Assembly: GCA_009691645.1 (NCBI GenBank)
Contig: SIAT01000105.1
Coordinates: 1-6,505 of the forward strand
DNA length: 6,505 nucleotides
DNA from: Pedosphaera sp.
Lineage (GTDB): Bacteria; Verrucomicrobiota; Verrucomicrobiia; Limisphaerales; SIAT01
Direction of reading: 5' to 3'
Shown here one piece after another: positions 1 through 6,357 of this stretch (within the stretch, counting starts at the first letter, position 1; each line of letters begins with the position of its first letter). Below the pieces are notes generated by a model. It worked only from the letters and a program-made list of their open reading frames with translations. It searched no databases and was not told where the DNA came from. A program made the translations under genes and the position numbers.

Positions 1-109
1 ATCCAAGTGAACCGAGCCAATTCCGTCGCTCTTTCTCCAAGTTCGCGAGTTCGCTGCGCGAGCGTTTGGGAAGCTGAATTCGAGGGTGAATCACTGTCGT
101 TTTTCGCAT
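1..109 (-). CDS. Possible divergent gene, 5' part only (weak)
   Basis: On the minus strand an ATG at 109-107 opens a frame that runs without a stop to the left edge of the window, giving 36 residues beginning MRKTTVIHPRIQLPKRSRSE. The peptide is rich in Lys, Arg and Glu, and I do not recognise a family. No Shine-Dalgarno sequence precedes the ATG. An AT-rich patch at 141-149 could serve as a -10 element on this strand (TATTAT, minus strand 148-143). Two plus-strand frames are also open here, one ending at TAG 109-111 and one at TGA 75-77, so an upstream gene's 3' end is an equally possible reading. In GC-rich DNA 36 open codons are weak evidence. The stretch may simply be non-coding. Confidence 0.2.
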   Translation of the reverse strand, partial: MRKTTVIHPRIQLPKRSRSELANLEKERRNWLGSLG

Positions 110-140
110 AGGACTTGTCGTAGGAAAATGCGACCCGGCC

Positions 141-149
141 TGATAATAT
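141..149 (+). promoter_or_regulatory. AT-rich -10-like element close to the first ATG
   Basis: TGATAATAT is the only clearly AT-rich patch in the lead region. GATAAT (142-147) matches the sigma-70 -10 consensus at five of six positions. The preceding bases TG fit an extended -10 only in a shifted register. The best upstream -35-like hexamer, TTGTCG at 115-120, lies about 21 bases away, which is too far for a standard spacer. The -10-like hexamer ends only about 8 bases before the ATG at 156. Transcription from it would begin almost at the start codon and give a leaderless or near-leaderless mRNA, consistent with the absence of a Shine-Dalgarno sequence. The same bases read on the other strand give TATTAT. 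Confidence 0.3.
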
Positions 150-155
150 CAAGCA

Positions 156-1100
156 ATGAAGTCGGCAACCCCTGCCCCTGCCAAAAACGACTGCTATCTC
201 GCCATCGAGATTGGCGGGACGAAGTTGCAGGTGGTCGCAGGCACCGCGGAAGGGCGGTTCGTTGACCGTGGTCGATTCAATGTATCGGCGGCTTCCGGGG
301 CCGAAGGAATTCGGGCGGAACTTTCGGCAACACTCCTGGCACTCATCGAAAAGCACCAACCTCGCGCTATCGGGGTTGGATACGGTGGTCCGATAAATTG
401 GCGCACAGGTCGCATCGTAAAGTCGTATCATGTCGCGGGCTGGCAGGGTTTCCCCCTCGGGCAATGGCTGGCGGAGCTGTCGAAGTTGCCGGTGTTTGTG
501 GAGAACGACGCCAACGTCGCCGCGCTCGGTGAGGCACTGGTCGGCGCGGGACGGGGCTGCAGTCCGGTATTCTATGTCACCGTCGGCAGCGGCGTGGGCG
601 GTGAGATCGGTCACATCACGGTGGAGCGCGCGGGCATCCGCTGCGGTTGCGGCAATCGGGGCTGCCTCGAGACCGTGGCCACCGATTCCGCCTTTGTCCG
701 GGAAATGTCTCATCTCCTCGGGAAATCGGTTGGAATCAACGAAGCCATCGATGTGATCCGAAGCGGACGGGTGGGCTCCGCCGCCGTGGTCGAGCGCACC
801 GTCGATTACATGGCGATCGCGGTCGCCGCCGTGATCAACGTCTTCAACCCGTCGACCCTGTTCCTCCATGGAAAGCTGCTGGGCTCAGACCAGGCGATCT
901 TCGATCGCGTGCTCGCAGAAGCAGGGAGACGGACGCTGAAGCCCTCCTTCGCCGACTGCCGAATTCTGCAGTCGCAGGGCAACAAGCGGCTCGGAGCCGT
1001 GGCGGGCATTATCCGGAACCTGGCGGACGAAATGGCGCCGTCCATGGCTTGGTTTGAACCGGGAGGGGCGAAAACGATCTCCGCTCCTGGAGGCGAATAA
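156..1100 (+). CDS. ROK-family protein (sugar kinase-like) with a shortened core
   Basis: This is a 314-residue cytoplasmic ROK protein. The family comprises ATP-dependent hexose/amino-sugar kinases and related sugar-sensing repressors. Visible motifs are phosphate loop 1, E18-I-G-G-T-K23; the catalytic-base motif E116-N117-D118-A-N; phosphate loop 2, G144-S-G-V-G-G149; E150-I-G-H153; the zinc motif C163-G-C165-G-N-R-G-C170-L-E; and N231-P near the adenosine site. There is no N-terminal helix-turn-helix, so it is not a classical ROK repressor. Two oddities stand out. GVGG runs directly into EIGH, where family members have about 17 intervening residues that help build the sugar pocket. The usual Gly-Gly after N-P is H238-G-K240. 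The ATG at 156 is the only reasonable start; a later one would cut into loop 1. There is no Shine-Dalgarno. The gene is first in an operon, 5 bases before the next ATG. Family assignment is firm. Substrate is unknown and activity doubtful. Confidence 0.9.
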   Translation: MKSATPAPAKNDCYLAIEIGGTKLQVVAGTAEGRFVDRGRFNVSAASGAEGIRAELSATLLALIEKHQPRAIGVGYGGPINWRTGRIVKSYHVAGWQGFPLGQWLAELSKLPVFVENDANVAALGEALVGAGRGCSPVFYVTVGSGVGGEIGHITVERAGIRCGCGNRGCLETVATDSAFVREMSHLLGKSVGINEAIDVIRSGRVGSAAVVERTVDYMAIAVAAVINVFNPSTLFLHGKLLGSDQAIFDRVLAEAGRRTLKPSFADCRILQSQGNKRLGAVAGIIRNLADEMAPSMAWFEPGGAKTISAPGGE

Positions 1101-1105
1101 ACGCC

Positions 1106-3625
1106 ATGAAACGCAACCTCGCACTCTTCAGCGCGCTGATGGTGGCGCCGCTCGCCACACTCCGAGCTGCGGACAAGCCGCCCCGGCCCATCTCCACTCT
1201 GATCGAGCAGAACTGCCTCGACTGCCATGACGGGGAGACCAAGAAGGGCGCGCTCGATCTCACGGAGCTGACGTTTGATCTGACCGATCCGAAACGGATG
1301 GAGCGCTGGGTGCAGATATTTGATCGGGTGGAGAAAACAGAGATGCCGCCTGCAAACGAGGAAATGACCGCCGACGACCGGAAGGCGTTGCTGGCCGCCT
1401 TGGAATCCCCGTTGTATACGGCGAGCGCGGCCGCCACGGCGGAGAAGGGGCGCGGACCCATGCGGCGGCTCGATCGCATCGAGTTCGAGCAAAACCTGCG
1501 TGACCTGCTGGAACTTCCGTATCTCGACATCCGCGACATGCTGCCGGCGGATCGCGAGTCGCATCACTTCGACAAGGTCGCGTCCACGCTGGACATCTCG
1601 CATGTGCAGCTCACGGCTTACCTGGATGCAACAGAGACGGCGTTGCGTCAGGCCGTGGTGACGTCATCCGCGCCGCCGAAGTCAAAAAAGACGCGAGTGG
1701 TTGGTCGCCAAATCGGTCCGCGTAGTATCGTGGGTGGCGCGCAGTCGATGTTCTATGCGCGGGATGGCAGAGGCTTGGCGGCACTGGACCAGCAAGCGGA
1801 CGAAGTTGCAACAGACAGGGACGATCCCAGCCTTGAGTTGGCCTTGTTTCGCTCGCCGGGATGGCCCTATGCGGTGTATCCGAAGAACATCATCGCCAGC
1901 GCCACGGGTGAGTATCGCGTGCGGTTCTCCGCGCGGTCGGTGCTGCAAACAGAGGGATTTATTTTCAAGCAAGGCACGCGGCCCGTGCCCATGAATTTCC
2001 GCGCGCGCAAGCCAACGAACCACGACATCGCCGAGGATGTGCGTGCCACCGGTGGCATCATTGATGTGAAGCCCGAAGGCGGTGTCTATGAAACGACGGT
2101 CTATCTGCTCGCGGGCCAGACGATCGAGTATGGCCTTCTCGGCCTGCCGGTGCCGCAGATCGATGCGCAGGGCAAGGTGGGCTACTACCGTTATCCGCCC
2201 TTGCCGGAGGGTGGACAGCCGGGCATCGCGTTTCAATGGCTGGAGATGGAGGGCCCCATCGCGCCGGCTTCATGGCCGCCCGCCTCGCATCGCGTGCTGT
2301 TTGATGATCTCGGTGCCGACGTAAAATCGGTCAAGCCCACCGAGGACGCGAAACGACTCCTGCGCCGCTTCATCGCCCGCGCCGCACGCGAACCGGTGTC
2401 GGAAGACGCGATTTCGCCATTTGAAAAACTCGTGCTCGATGCCCTGAAGAACGGTGCGCCACTCGGCGAGGCGTTGCTCGTCGGTTATCAGGCGTTCCTC
2501 TGCTCCGATCTGTTTCTGTATCTGCGCGAACCCCGGACGGCAGACGGTCATTTCGCCATCGCCAACCGGCTCTCGCATTTCCTCACCGATTCGCGACCCG
2601 ATGGGGCGCTCTCAACGCTCGCGGCGAAAAAGAAGCTGCGCGATCCGGCCACGCTGCGTGCGGAAACGGACCGGCTCATCTCCAGCGCGGGCTTCGAGCG
2701 CTTCGTGAATCATTTCACCGATTGCTGGCTCAATCTGCGTGAACTTCGCCGCGATGATCCCGACATCCGGCTTTATCCGGAATATCGGCTCGATGATTAT
2801 CTCGAAGAATCGATGGGCCTGGAGACGCGCGCATTCTTCACTGCGATGCTGCGCGAGAATTTGCCCGCGACTTCGCTCATCCAGAGCGACTTCGCTTTCG
2901 TCAACGACCGCCTCGCGCGACACTACGGCCTGCCCGCGGTGAACGGCGCGTCGCTGCGCCGGGTCGAATTGCCGAAGGGCAGTCCGTATGGCGGACTGCT
3001 CACCCAGGGCGCCATCTTGAAGGTATCCGCGAACGGCACCAGCACCTCGCCCGTGCTGCGCGGCGTGTGGATCATGGAGCGTCTCATCGGCGACCCGCCA
3101 CCGCCGCCGCCGCCCGGTGTGCCGGCCGTGGAGCCGGATATTCGCGGCGCGAAAAGCATCCGCGAACTCATCGCCCAGCATACGAACACGAAGACGTGCG
3201 CTACCTGCCATGCGAAGTTTGACCACGTCGGTCTCGCGCTCGAAAACTTCGACATCCTCGGCGCCTGGCGCACGCGTTATCGCGGCACGAGCGACGGCGA
3301 GCGCATCACCGGCATCGACCGCGCCGGCCACGATTTTGCCTTTACCCTCGCGGGCGCGGTCGATCCCAGCGGCAAATTTGCCGACGGCCGCACGTTTGCC
3401 GACATCCACGGCCTGAAAGCGATCTTCACCGCCAACCCGCGCAGACTCGCCCGGAATCTCCTGCATCAGTTCGCGCTGTATGCCACCGGCACGCCCGTGC
3501 AATTCTCCGACCGCCGCGACATCGAGGCGCTGCTCGATGCCTGCGCGAAGGATGGCTACCGCGTGCGCGATCTCGTGCATGCTCTCGTGCAAAGCCCCAT
3601 CTTCCTTGGAAACCCAAAGCGATGA
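1106..3625 (+). CDS. Secreted DUF1592/DUF1588 protein with two c-type haem motifs
   Basis: This is a full-length 839-residue exported protein of the planctomycete/verrucomicrobial DUF1587-DUF1592 family, whose biochemical function is not established. In order it has a Sec signal peptide (about 1-22); a cytochrome c-like segment with C37-L-D-C-H41 and a likely distal haem ligand M80 in E-M-P-P; DUF1587 (about 119-184, starting M-R-R-L-D-R-I-E-F); a beta-rich region (about 250-390); DUF1595 (about 413-475); DUF1592 (about 484-612); DUF1588 (about 625-720) with a seven-proline run at 664-670 and a second haem motif C698-A-T-C-H702 followed by G-L-A-L-E-N-F-D; and DUF1585 (about 758-835). GGAGG at 1089-1093 lies 12 bases upstream of the ATG and is the only good Shine-Dalgarno in the operon. 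The stop overlaps the next gene as ATGA. The protein probably acts in the periplasm or at the cell surface as an electron-transfer partner. A role in polysaccharide breakdown is inference. Confidence 0.95.
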   Translation: MKRNLALFSALMVAPLATLRAADKPPRPISTLIEQNCLDCHDGETKKGALDLTELTFDLTDPKRMERWVQIFDRVEKTEMPPANEEMTADDRKALLAALESPLYTASAAATAEKGRGPMRRLDRIEFEQNLRDLLELPYLDIRDMLPADRESHHFDKVASTLDISHVQLTAYLDATETALRQAVVTSSAPPKSKKTRVVGRQIGPRSIVGGAQSMFYARDGRGLAALDQQADEVATDRDDPSLELALFRSPGWPYAVYPKNIIASATGEYRVRFSARSVLQTEGFIFKQGTRPVPMNFRARKPTNHDIAEDVRATGGIIDVKPEGGVYETTVYLLAGQTIEYGLLGLPVPQIDAQGKVGYYRYPPLPEGGQPGIAFQWLEMEGPIAPASWPPASHRVLFDDLGADVKSVKPTEDAKRLLRRFIARAAREPVSEDAISPFEKLVLDALKNGAPLGEALLVGYQAFLCSDLFLYLREPRTADGHFAIANRLSHFLTDSRPDGALSTLAAKKKLRDPATLRAETDRLISSAGFERFVNHFTDCWLNLRELRRDDPDIRLYPEYRLDDYLEESMGLETRAFFTAMLRENLPATSLIQSDFAFVNDRLARHYGLPAVNGASLRRVELPKGSPYGGLLTQGAILKVSANGTSTSPVLRGVWIMERLIGDPPPPPPPGVPAVEPDIRGAKSIRELIAQHTNTKTCATCHAKFDHVGLALENFDILGAWRTRYRGTSDGERITGIDRAGHDFAFTLAGAVDPSGKFADGRTFADIHGLKAIFTANPRRLARNLLHQFALYATGTPVQFSDRRDIEALLDACAKDGYRVRDLVHALVQSPIFLGNPKR

Positions 3626-4932
3626 ACGCCCCCCACCTCTCCACCGCCTCAGCCCACATTCCCCGCCGCACCTTCCTGCGCGGCCTCGGCATCACGCTCG
3701 GGCTGCCGATGCTCGAATGCATGACACCCGTGTTTGCGCGGGCGGCGCAGTCGCCACCGCCGAAGCGCATGCTGGTGATCGCAAACAACCTTGGCGTGCT
3801 GCCGAAAAATTTCTTCCCGGCGACAGCGGGCCGTGACTACGCGCTTTCCCCCTACCTTAGCCTGCTCGCCGACGTGCGGAACGAGTTCACTGTCTTCAGC
3901 GGCCTCTCGCATCCTGGCGTGACGGGCGGTCACAGCACGGACAATTGCTTCCTCACCGCCGCGCGCGGCGCGTTCAAGGCCGGATTCCGCAACAGCATCT
4001 CGCTCGATCAATACGCCGCCGACAAGCTCGGTCAGGTGACGCGCTTCCCAACACTGAATCTGGGTGTCAACATCGAGAAGGCCAACCGCAGCCTCTCGTG
4101 GACGCGCGATGGCGTGTTGTTGCCCGCCGAGGACAGCCCCGCCCAGCTCTACCGACGCATGTTCGTCCAGGGCGATGCCGCCGCCGTGCAACAGCAGCTT
4201 CACCGGCTCCGGCAACGCGGCAGCATTCTCGACGCCCTCACCGATGAAGCCGGCCGCTTCAGCCGCACCCTCGGCAGCACGGACCGAGACCGCCTCGATC
4301 AATACCTGACCTCCGTGCGCGAGGTAGAGCAGCGTCTGCAGACCGCTCGCGAATGGGAACAGCGCCCCAAGCCCACCACCACGCAACCCGCGCCGAGCGA
4401 CATCAATGACAGCAAGCTCTTCTTTGAGAAGTTCGACCTCATGCTCAGCATGGCGCAGCTTGCCTTCGAATCCGACAGCACCCGCATCATCACGCTGATG
4501 GTCGACGCCTTCAAAACGCCCGTATTCTCACTGCCAGGACAAAAGGCCACCACGGAGACCTATCATAACCTCAGTCACCACGGGCAAAAGGAGGAAAAGG
4601 TGCAGCAACTTGAAGCTGCCGACCGCCAGCACATGGCCTTGTTGCGCCAACTCGTGGGCAACTTGGCCGTAAGAAGGGAAGGGGAGCAGCGCCTGCTCGA
4701 TCGCACCATGGTCCTCTACGGCAGCAACCTCGGCGACGCCAACATCCACGACAACACCAACCTTCCCATTTTCCTCGCCGGTGGCGGTCTCCCGCACGGC
4801 CAGCACCTTGCATTTAAGCGCGACAACAACAAACCGCTTTGCAATCTTTTCGTCACCATGCTGCAAAACTTGGGCATCGAGTCCGAGGCCTTCGCCAGCA
4901 GCTCGGGTGCGCTTACGCTGAAGTCCGCGTGA
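3622..4932 (+). CDS. DUF1552 (HXXSHH) protein with Tat signal
   Basis: This 436-residue protein is of normal length for the DUF1552/HXXSHH family, the usual genomic partner of DUF1592 cytochromes; the reaction is unknown. The N-terminus has a twin-arginine export signal, P14-R-R-T-F-L-R20, followed by a hydrophobic stretch and an A-R-A-A cleavage region near residues 39-42, so the protein should be exported folded. The family motif H315-N-L-S-H-H320 is intact. Near the C-terminus G-D-A-N-I-H-D-N-T-N-L-P (371-382), preceded by Y-G-S-N-L and followed by a glycine-rich stretch, matches the second conserved block. These histidines and acidic residues could form a metal site. The fold may be related to the DUF1501/alkaline-phosphatase-like group, but that is inference. 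The ATG overlaps the stop of the preceding gene by four bases and has no clear Shine-Dalgarno, so translation is probably coupled and the two products made in fixed proportion. Confidence 0.95.
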   Translation: MNAPHLSTASAHIPRRTFLRGLGITLGLPMLECMTPVFARAAQSPPPKRMLVIANNLGVLPKNFFPATAGRDYALSPYLSLLADVRNEFTVFSGLSHPGVTGGHSTDNCFLTAARGAFKAGFRNSISLDQYAADKLGQVTRFPTLNLGVNIEKANRSLSWTRDGVLLPAEDSPAQLYRRMFVQGDAAAVQQQLHRLRQRGSILDALTDEAGRFSRTLGSTDRDRLDQYLTSVREVEQRLQTAREWEQRPKPTTTQPAPSDINDSKLFFEKFDLMLSMAQLAFESDSTRIITLMVDAFKTPVFSLPGQKATTETYHNLSHHGQKEEKVQQLEAADRQHMALLRQLVGNLAVRREGEQRLLDRTMVLYGSNLGDANIHDNTNLPIFLAGGGLPHGQHLAFKRDNNKPLCNLFVTMLQNLGIESEAFASSSGALTLKSA

Positions 4933-4954
4933 GAGTTCTCCCTCTCCCAATCTG

Positions 4955-6064
4955 ATGAAGGACGCCGCTCCCAAGACCTGTCGCTGGGCCATTCTCGGCG
5001 CCGCATTCATCGCCCACAAAAACTGGCAGGCGATTCGCGACGCCGGCAACGCCACGCTGGTCGCCGTCGCCAGTCGAGATGTGCGACGGGCGCAGGCGTT
5101 TATTGACGAGTGCCAGGCCCAGGTGCCGCATCCGGTCAAACCCGAGGCGCTTGGCAGCTACGAGCAGGTGCTCGCGCGACCGGACATCGATGCGGTTTAT
5201 CTTCCGCTGCCGACCGGACTGCGAAAGCAGTGGGTCATTCGCGCGGCGGAAGCCGGGAAGCACGTGCTCGTCGAAAAGCCCGCCGGCGGTGATGCCGCCG
5301 AGGTCGCCGAAATGATTGCTGCCTGCGAGCGGCATCGCGTGCAGTTCATGGATGGCGTGATGTTCATGCATGCGCGGCGCTTTCAGAAGCTGCGCGCTCT
5401 GCTCGACACCGAATTGGGCAGCCTCCGCCACATCGCCAGCCAGTTCAGTTTCCTCAGTGATGAGGAGTTTGCGCGCACCAATATCCGTGCCCATGGCGCG
5501 CTCGAACCGCTCGGTTGTCTGGGCGACCTCGGCTGGTATTGCCTGCGCTTTGCCCTGTGGGCGATGGGGGAGATCTCGCCGCTGCGCGTCACCGGACGGA
5601 TCCACGCCGAGACCCAGCAAAGCGCCGCACCGCCCGTTCCGCTCGCTTTTTCCGGCACGCTGGAATTTGCCGGTGGAGTCGGAGCCTCGTATCACTGCTC
5701 CTTCAATGCTATGAACGCCCAATGGGCCATCGTCAGCGGCACGAAGGGACTCCTCCAAATCTCCGACTTTGTCCTGCCGTTTTCTGGAACGCAGACGCGC
5801 TACAACCTCACGCGCTCCGAGTTCGCGATTAATGTTTGCCAGGCGGATTACCGCGAGGGCCGACAGGCCGGGCAGATCGACGAACCGAGCAACAACGCCT
5901 CCGGTTCGCAGGAGTCCGCTCTGTTCGCCGACTTTTCGGACCTCGTTATCACCGGCCGACGTGATCCGCGCTGGCCCCGCATCAGCCTGCTCACCCAGCA
6001 AGTCCTCGACGCCTGCCTGCGCTCCGCCCGCAACGGCGGCGCGCCTGTGAGCGTTGAGTTCTGA
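4955..6064 (+). CDS. Gfo/Idh/MocA-family NAD(P)-dependent oxidoreductase
   Basis: This is a 369-residue sugar- or polyol-type oxidoreductase with no signal peptide, hence cytoplasmic. The Rossmann domain opens with W11-A-I-L-G15-A-A-F-I-A20. After the second strand comes S40-R41-D42, a pattern often linked to NADP preference. The catalytic E107-K108-P109 motif ends the nucleotide-binding half. In the C-terminal domain G190-D191-L-G-W-Y195 places Asp and Tyr where many family members have D-x-G-x-H. Tyr at that position is typical of glucose-fructose oxidoreductase, xylose dehydrogenase and dihydrodiol dehydrogenase. It lies 22 bases after the previous gene, on the same strand. The ATG at 4955 lacks a purine-rich Shine-Dalgarno and follows a pyrimidine tract; no better start exists before the Rossmann motif. 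The protein probably oxidises or interconverts a sugar released or imported through the envelope pair. The exact substrate cannot be read from sequence. Confidence 0.92.
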   Translation: MKDAAPKTCRWAILGAAFIAHKNWQAIRDAGNATLVAVASRDVRRAQAFIDECQAQVPHPVKPEALGSYEQVLARPDIDAVYLPLPTGLRKQWVIRAAEAGKHVLVEKPAGGDAAEVAEMIAACERHRVQFMDGVMFMHARRFQKLRALLDTELGSLRHIASQFSFLSDEEFARTNIRAHGALEPLGCLGDLGWYCLRFALWAMGEISPLRVTGRIHAETQQSAAPPVPLAFSGTLEFAGGVGASYHCSFNAMNAQWAIVSGTKGLLQISDFVLPFSGTQTRYNLTRSEFAINVCQADYREGRQAGQIDEPSNNASGSQESALFADFSDLVITGRRDPRWPRISLLTQQVLDACLRSARNGGAPVSVEF

Positions 6065-6078
6065 ATTTCACTCCAGGC

Positions 6079-6117
6079 CTCGCCTCACCGCGCTGCGACT
6101 GGCCGCTGTGATGCGAG
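6079..6117 (+). terminator. Stem-loop after the last operon gene
   Basis: CTCGCCTCAC (6079-6088) pairs with GTGATGCGAG (6108-6117) at nine of ten positions, with one C/T mismatch. Three further inner pairs (GCG 6090-6092 with CGC 6104-6106) leave an 11-base loop. The hairpin begins 15 bases after the TGA of the oxidoreductase gene, where an operon terminator would sit. The sequence after it (ACTTGAATCA) has no run of T, so it does not fit a classical intrinsic terminator. It may instead stop exonuclease decay or act with Rho. Confidence 0.4.
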
Positions 6118-6216
6118 ACTTGAATCACTGGACCAAGTTGCCTCCCACAGTCGTCCCTGGTGAGAACGGCGGCCTAAATGATACGCAACCCTGTGCGGTC
6201 GCGAAGGGCGGGGTCG

Positions 6217-6357
6217 ATGTTCGGCGAACCGTTTCGCGCCCTCGTCGCGCGGCACCTGCGGCACTTCGTGATGGACGCGTTTCAACCCGGACCGCGGGTG
6301 GCACTCGCCGCCCTGCGCGAGGACGCCGTGCCGGCCGGCGCCCTGGCTTACGCAGCA
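6217..6357 (+). pseudogene. Possible remnant of a ROK-family C-terminus
   Basis: One plus-strand frame reads 47 residues from M-F-G-E-P-F-R-A-L-V to R-E-D-A-V-P-A-G-A-L-A-Y-A-A. The pattern resembles the last 45-50 residues of ROK kinases: an amphipathic helix, a short linker with Pro, a strand (R-V-A-L-A-A-L), then D-A-V-P-A-G-A-L-A. About four in five codons end in G or C in this stretch, and this bias weakens after 6357. The frame is closed 13 codons upstream by TAA (6175-6177), so no ROK body precedes it, and no stop follows where a ROK protein should end. It differs clearly from the C-terminus of the ROK gene at 156-1100, so it is not a simple copy of that. Alternatively it is the start of an unrelated gene cut by the window edge; AAGGG at 6204-6208 could be a weak ribosome site. 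Confidence 0.35.

Noticed and set aside
40..55. Tandem AGTTCGC(G/T) octamer in the lead region
   Set aside because: Only two copies, no symmetry, and not placed at a convincing promoter position.
806..1603. 265-codon minus-strand open frame crossing the ROK and DUF1592 genes
   Set aside because: It spans two well-supported plus-strand genes, has no recognisable domain, and is explained by GC-biased codon use on the opposite strand.
3095..3115. Run of CCG codons (seven prolines) as a microsatellite or assembly error
   Set aside because: A proline run at this place is a normal feature of the DUF1588 domain.
2612..3592. 326-codon minus-strand open frame
   Set aside because: It is antisense to the conserved DUF1592-DUF1585 part, and its translation is low-complexity Arg/Ala/Glu sequence with no family resemblance.
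3712..3723. Possible lipobox (L-E-C) in the DUF1552 signal
   Set aside because: Glu directly before Cys does not fit a lipobox, and the twin-arginine signal with A-R-A-A cleavage region explains the N-terminus better.
3649..4386. 245-codon minus-strand open frame
   Set aside because: It mirrors the DUF1552 gene; no domains, and the plus strand has clear motifs.
4913..6001. 362-codon minus-strand open frame, nearly as long as the gene opposite it
   Set aside because: The plus-strand frame has full Gfo/Idh/MocA motifs; the antisense translation shows no domain.
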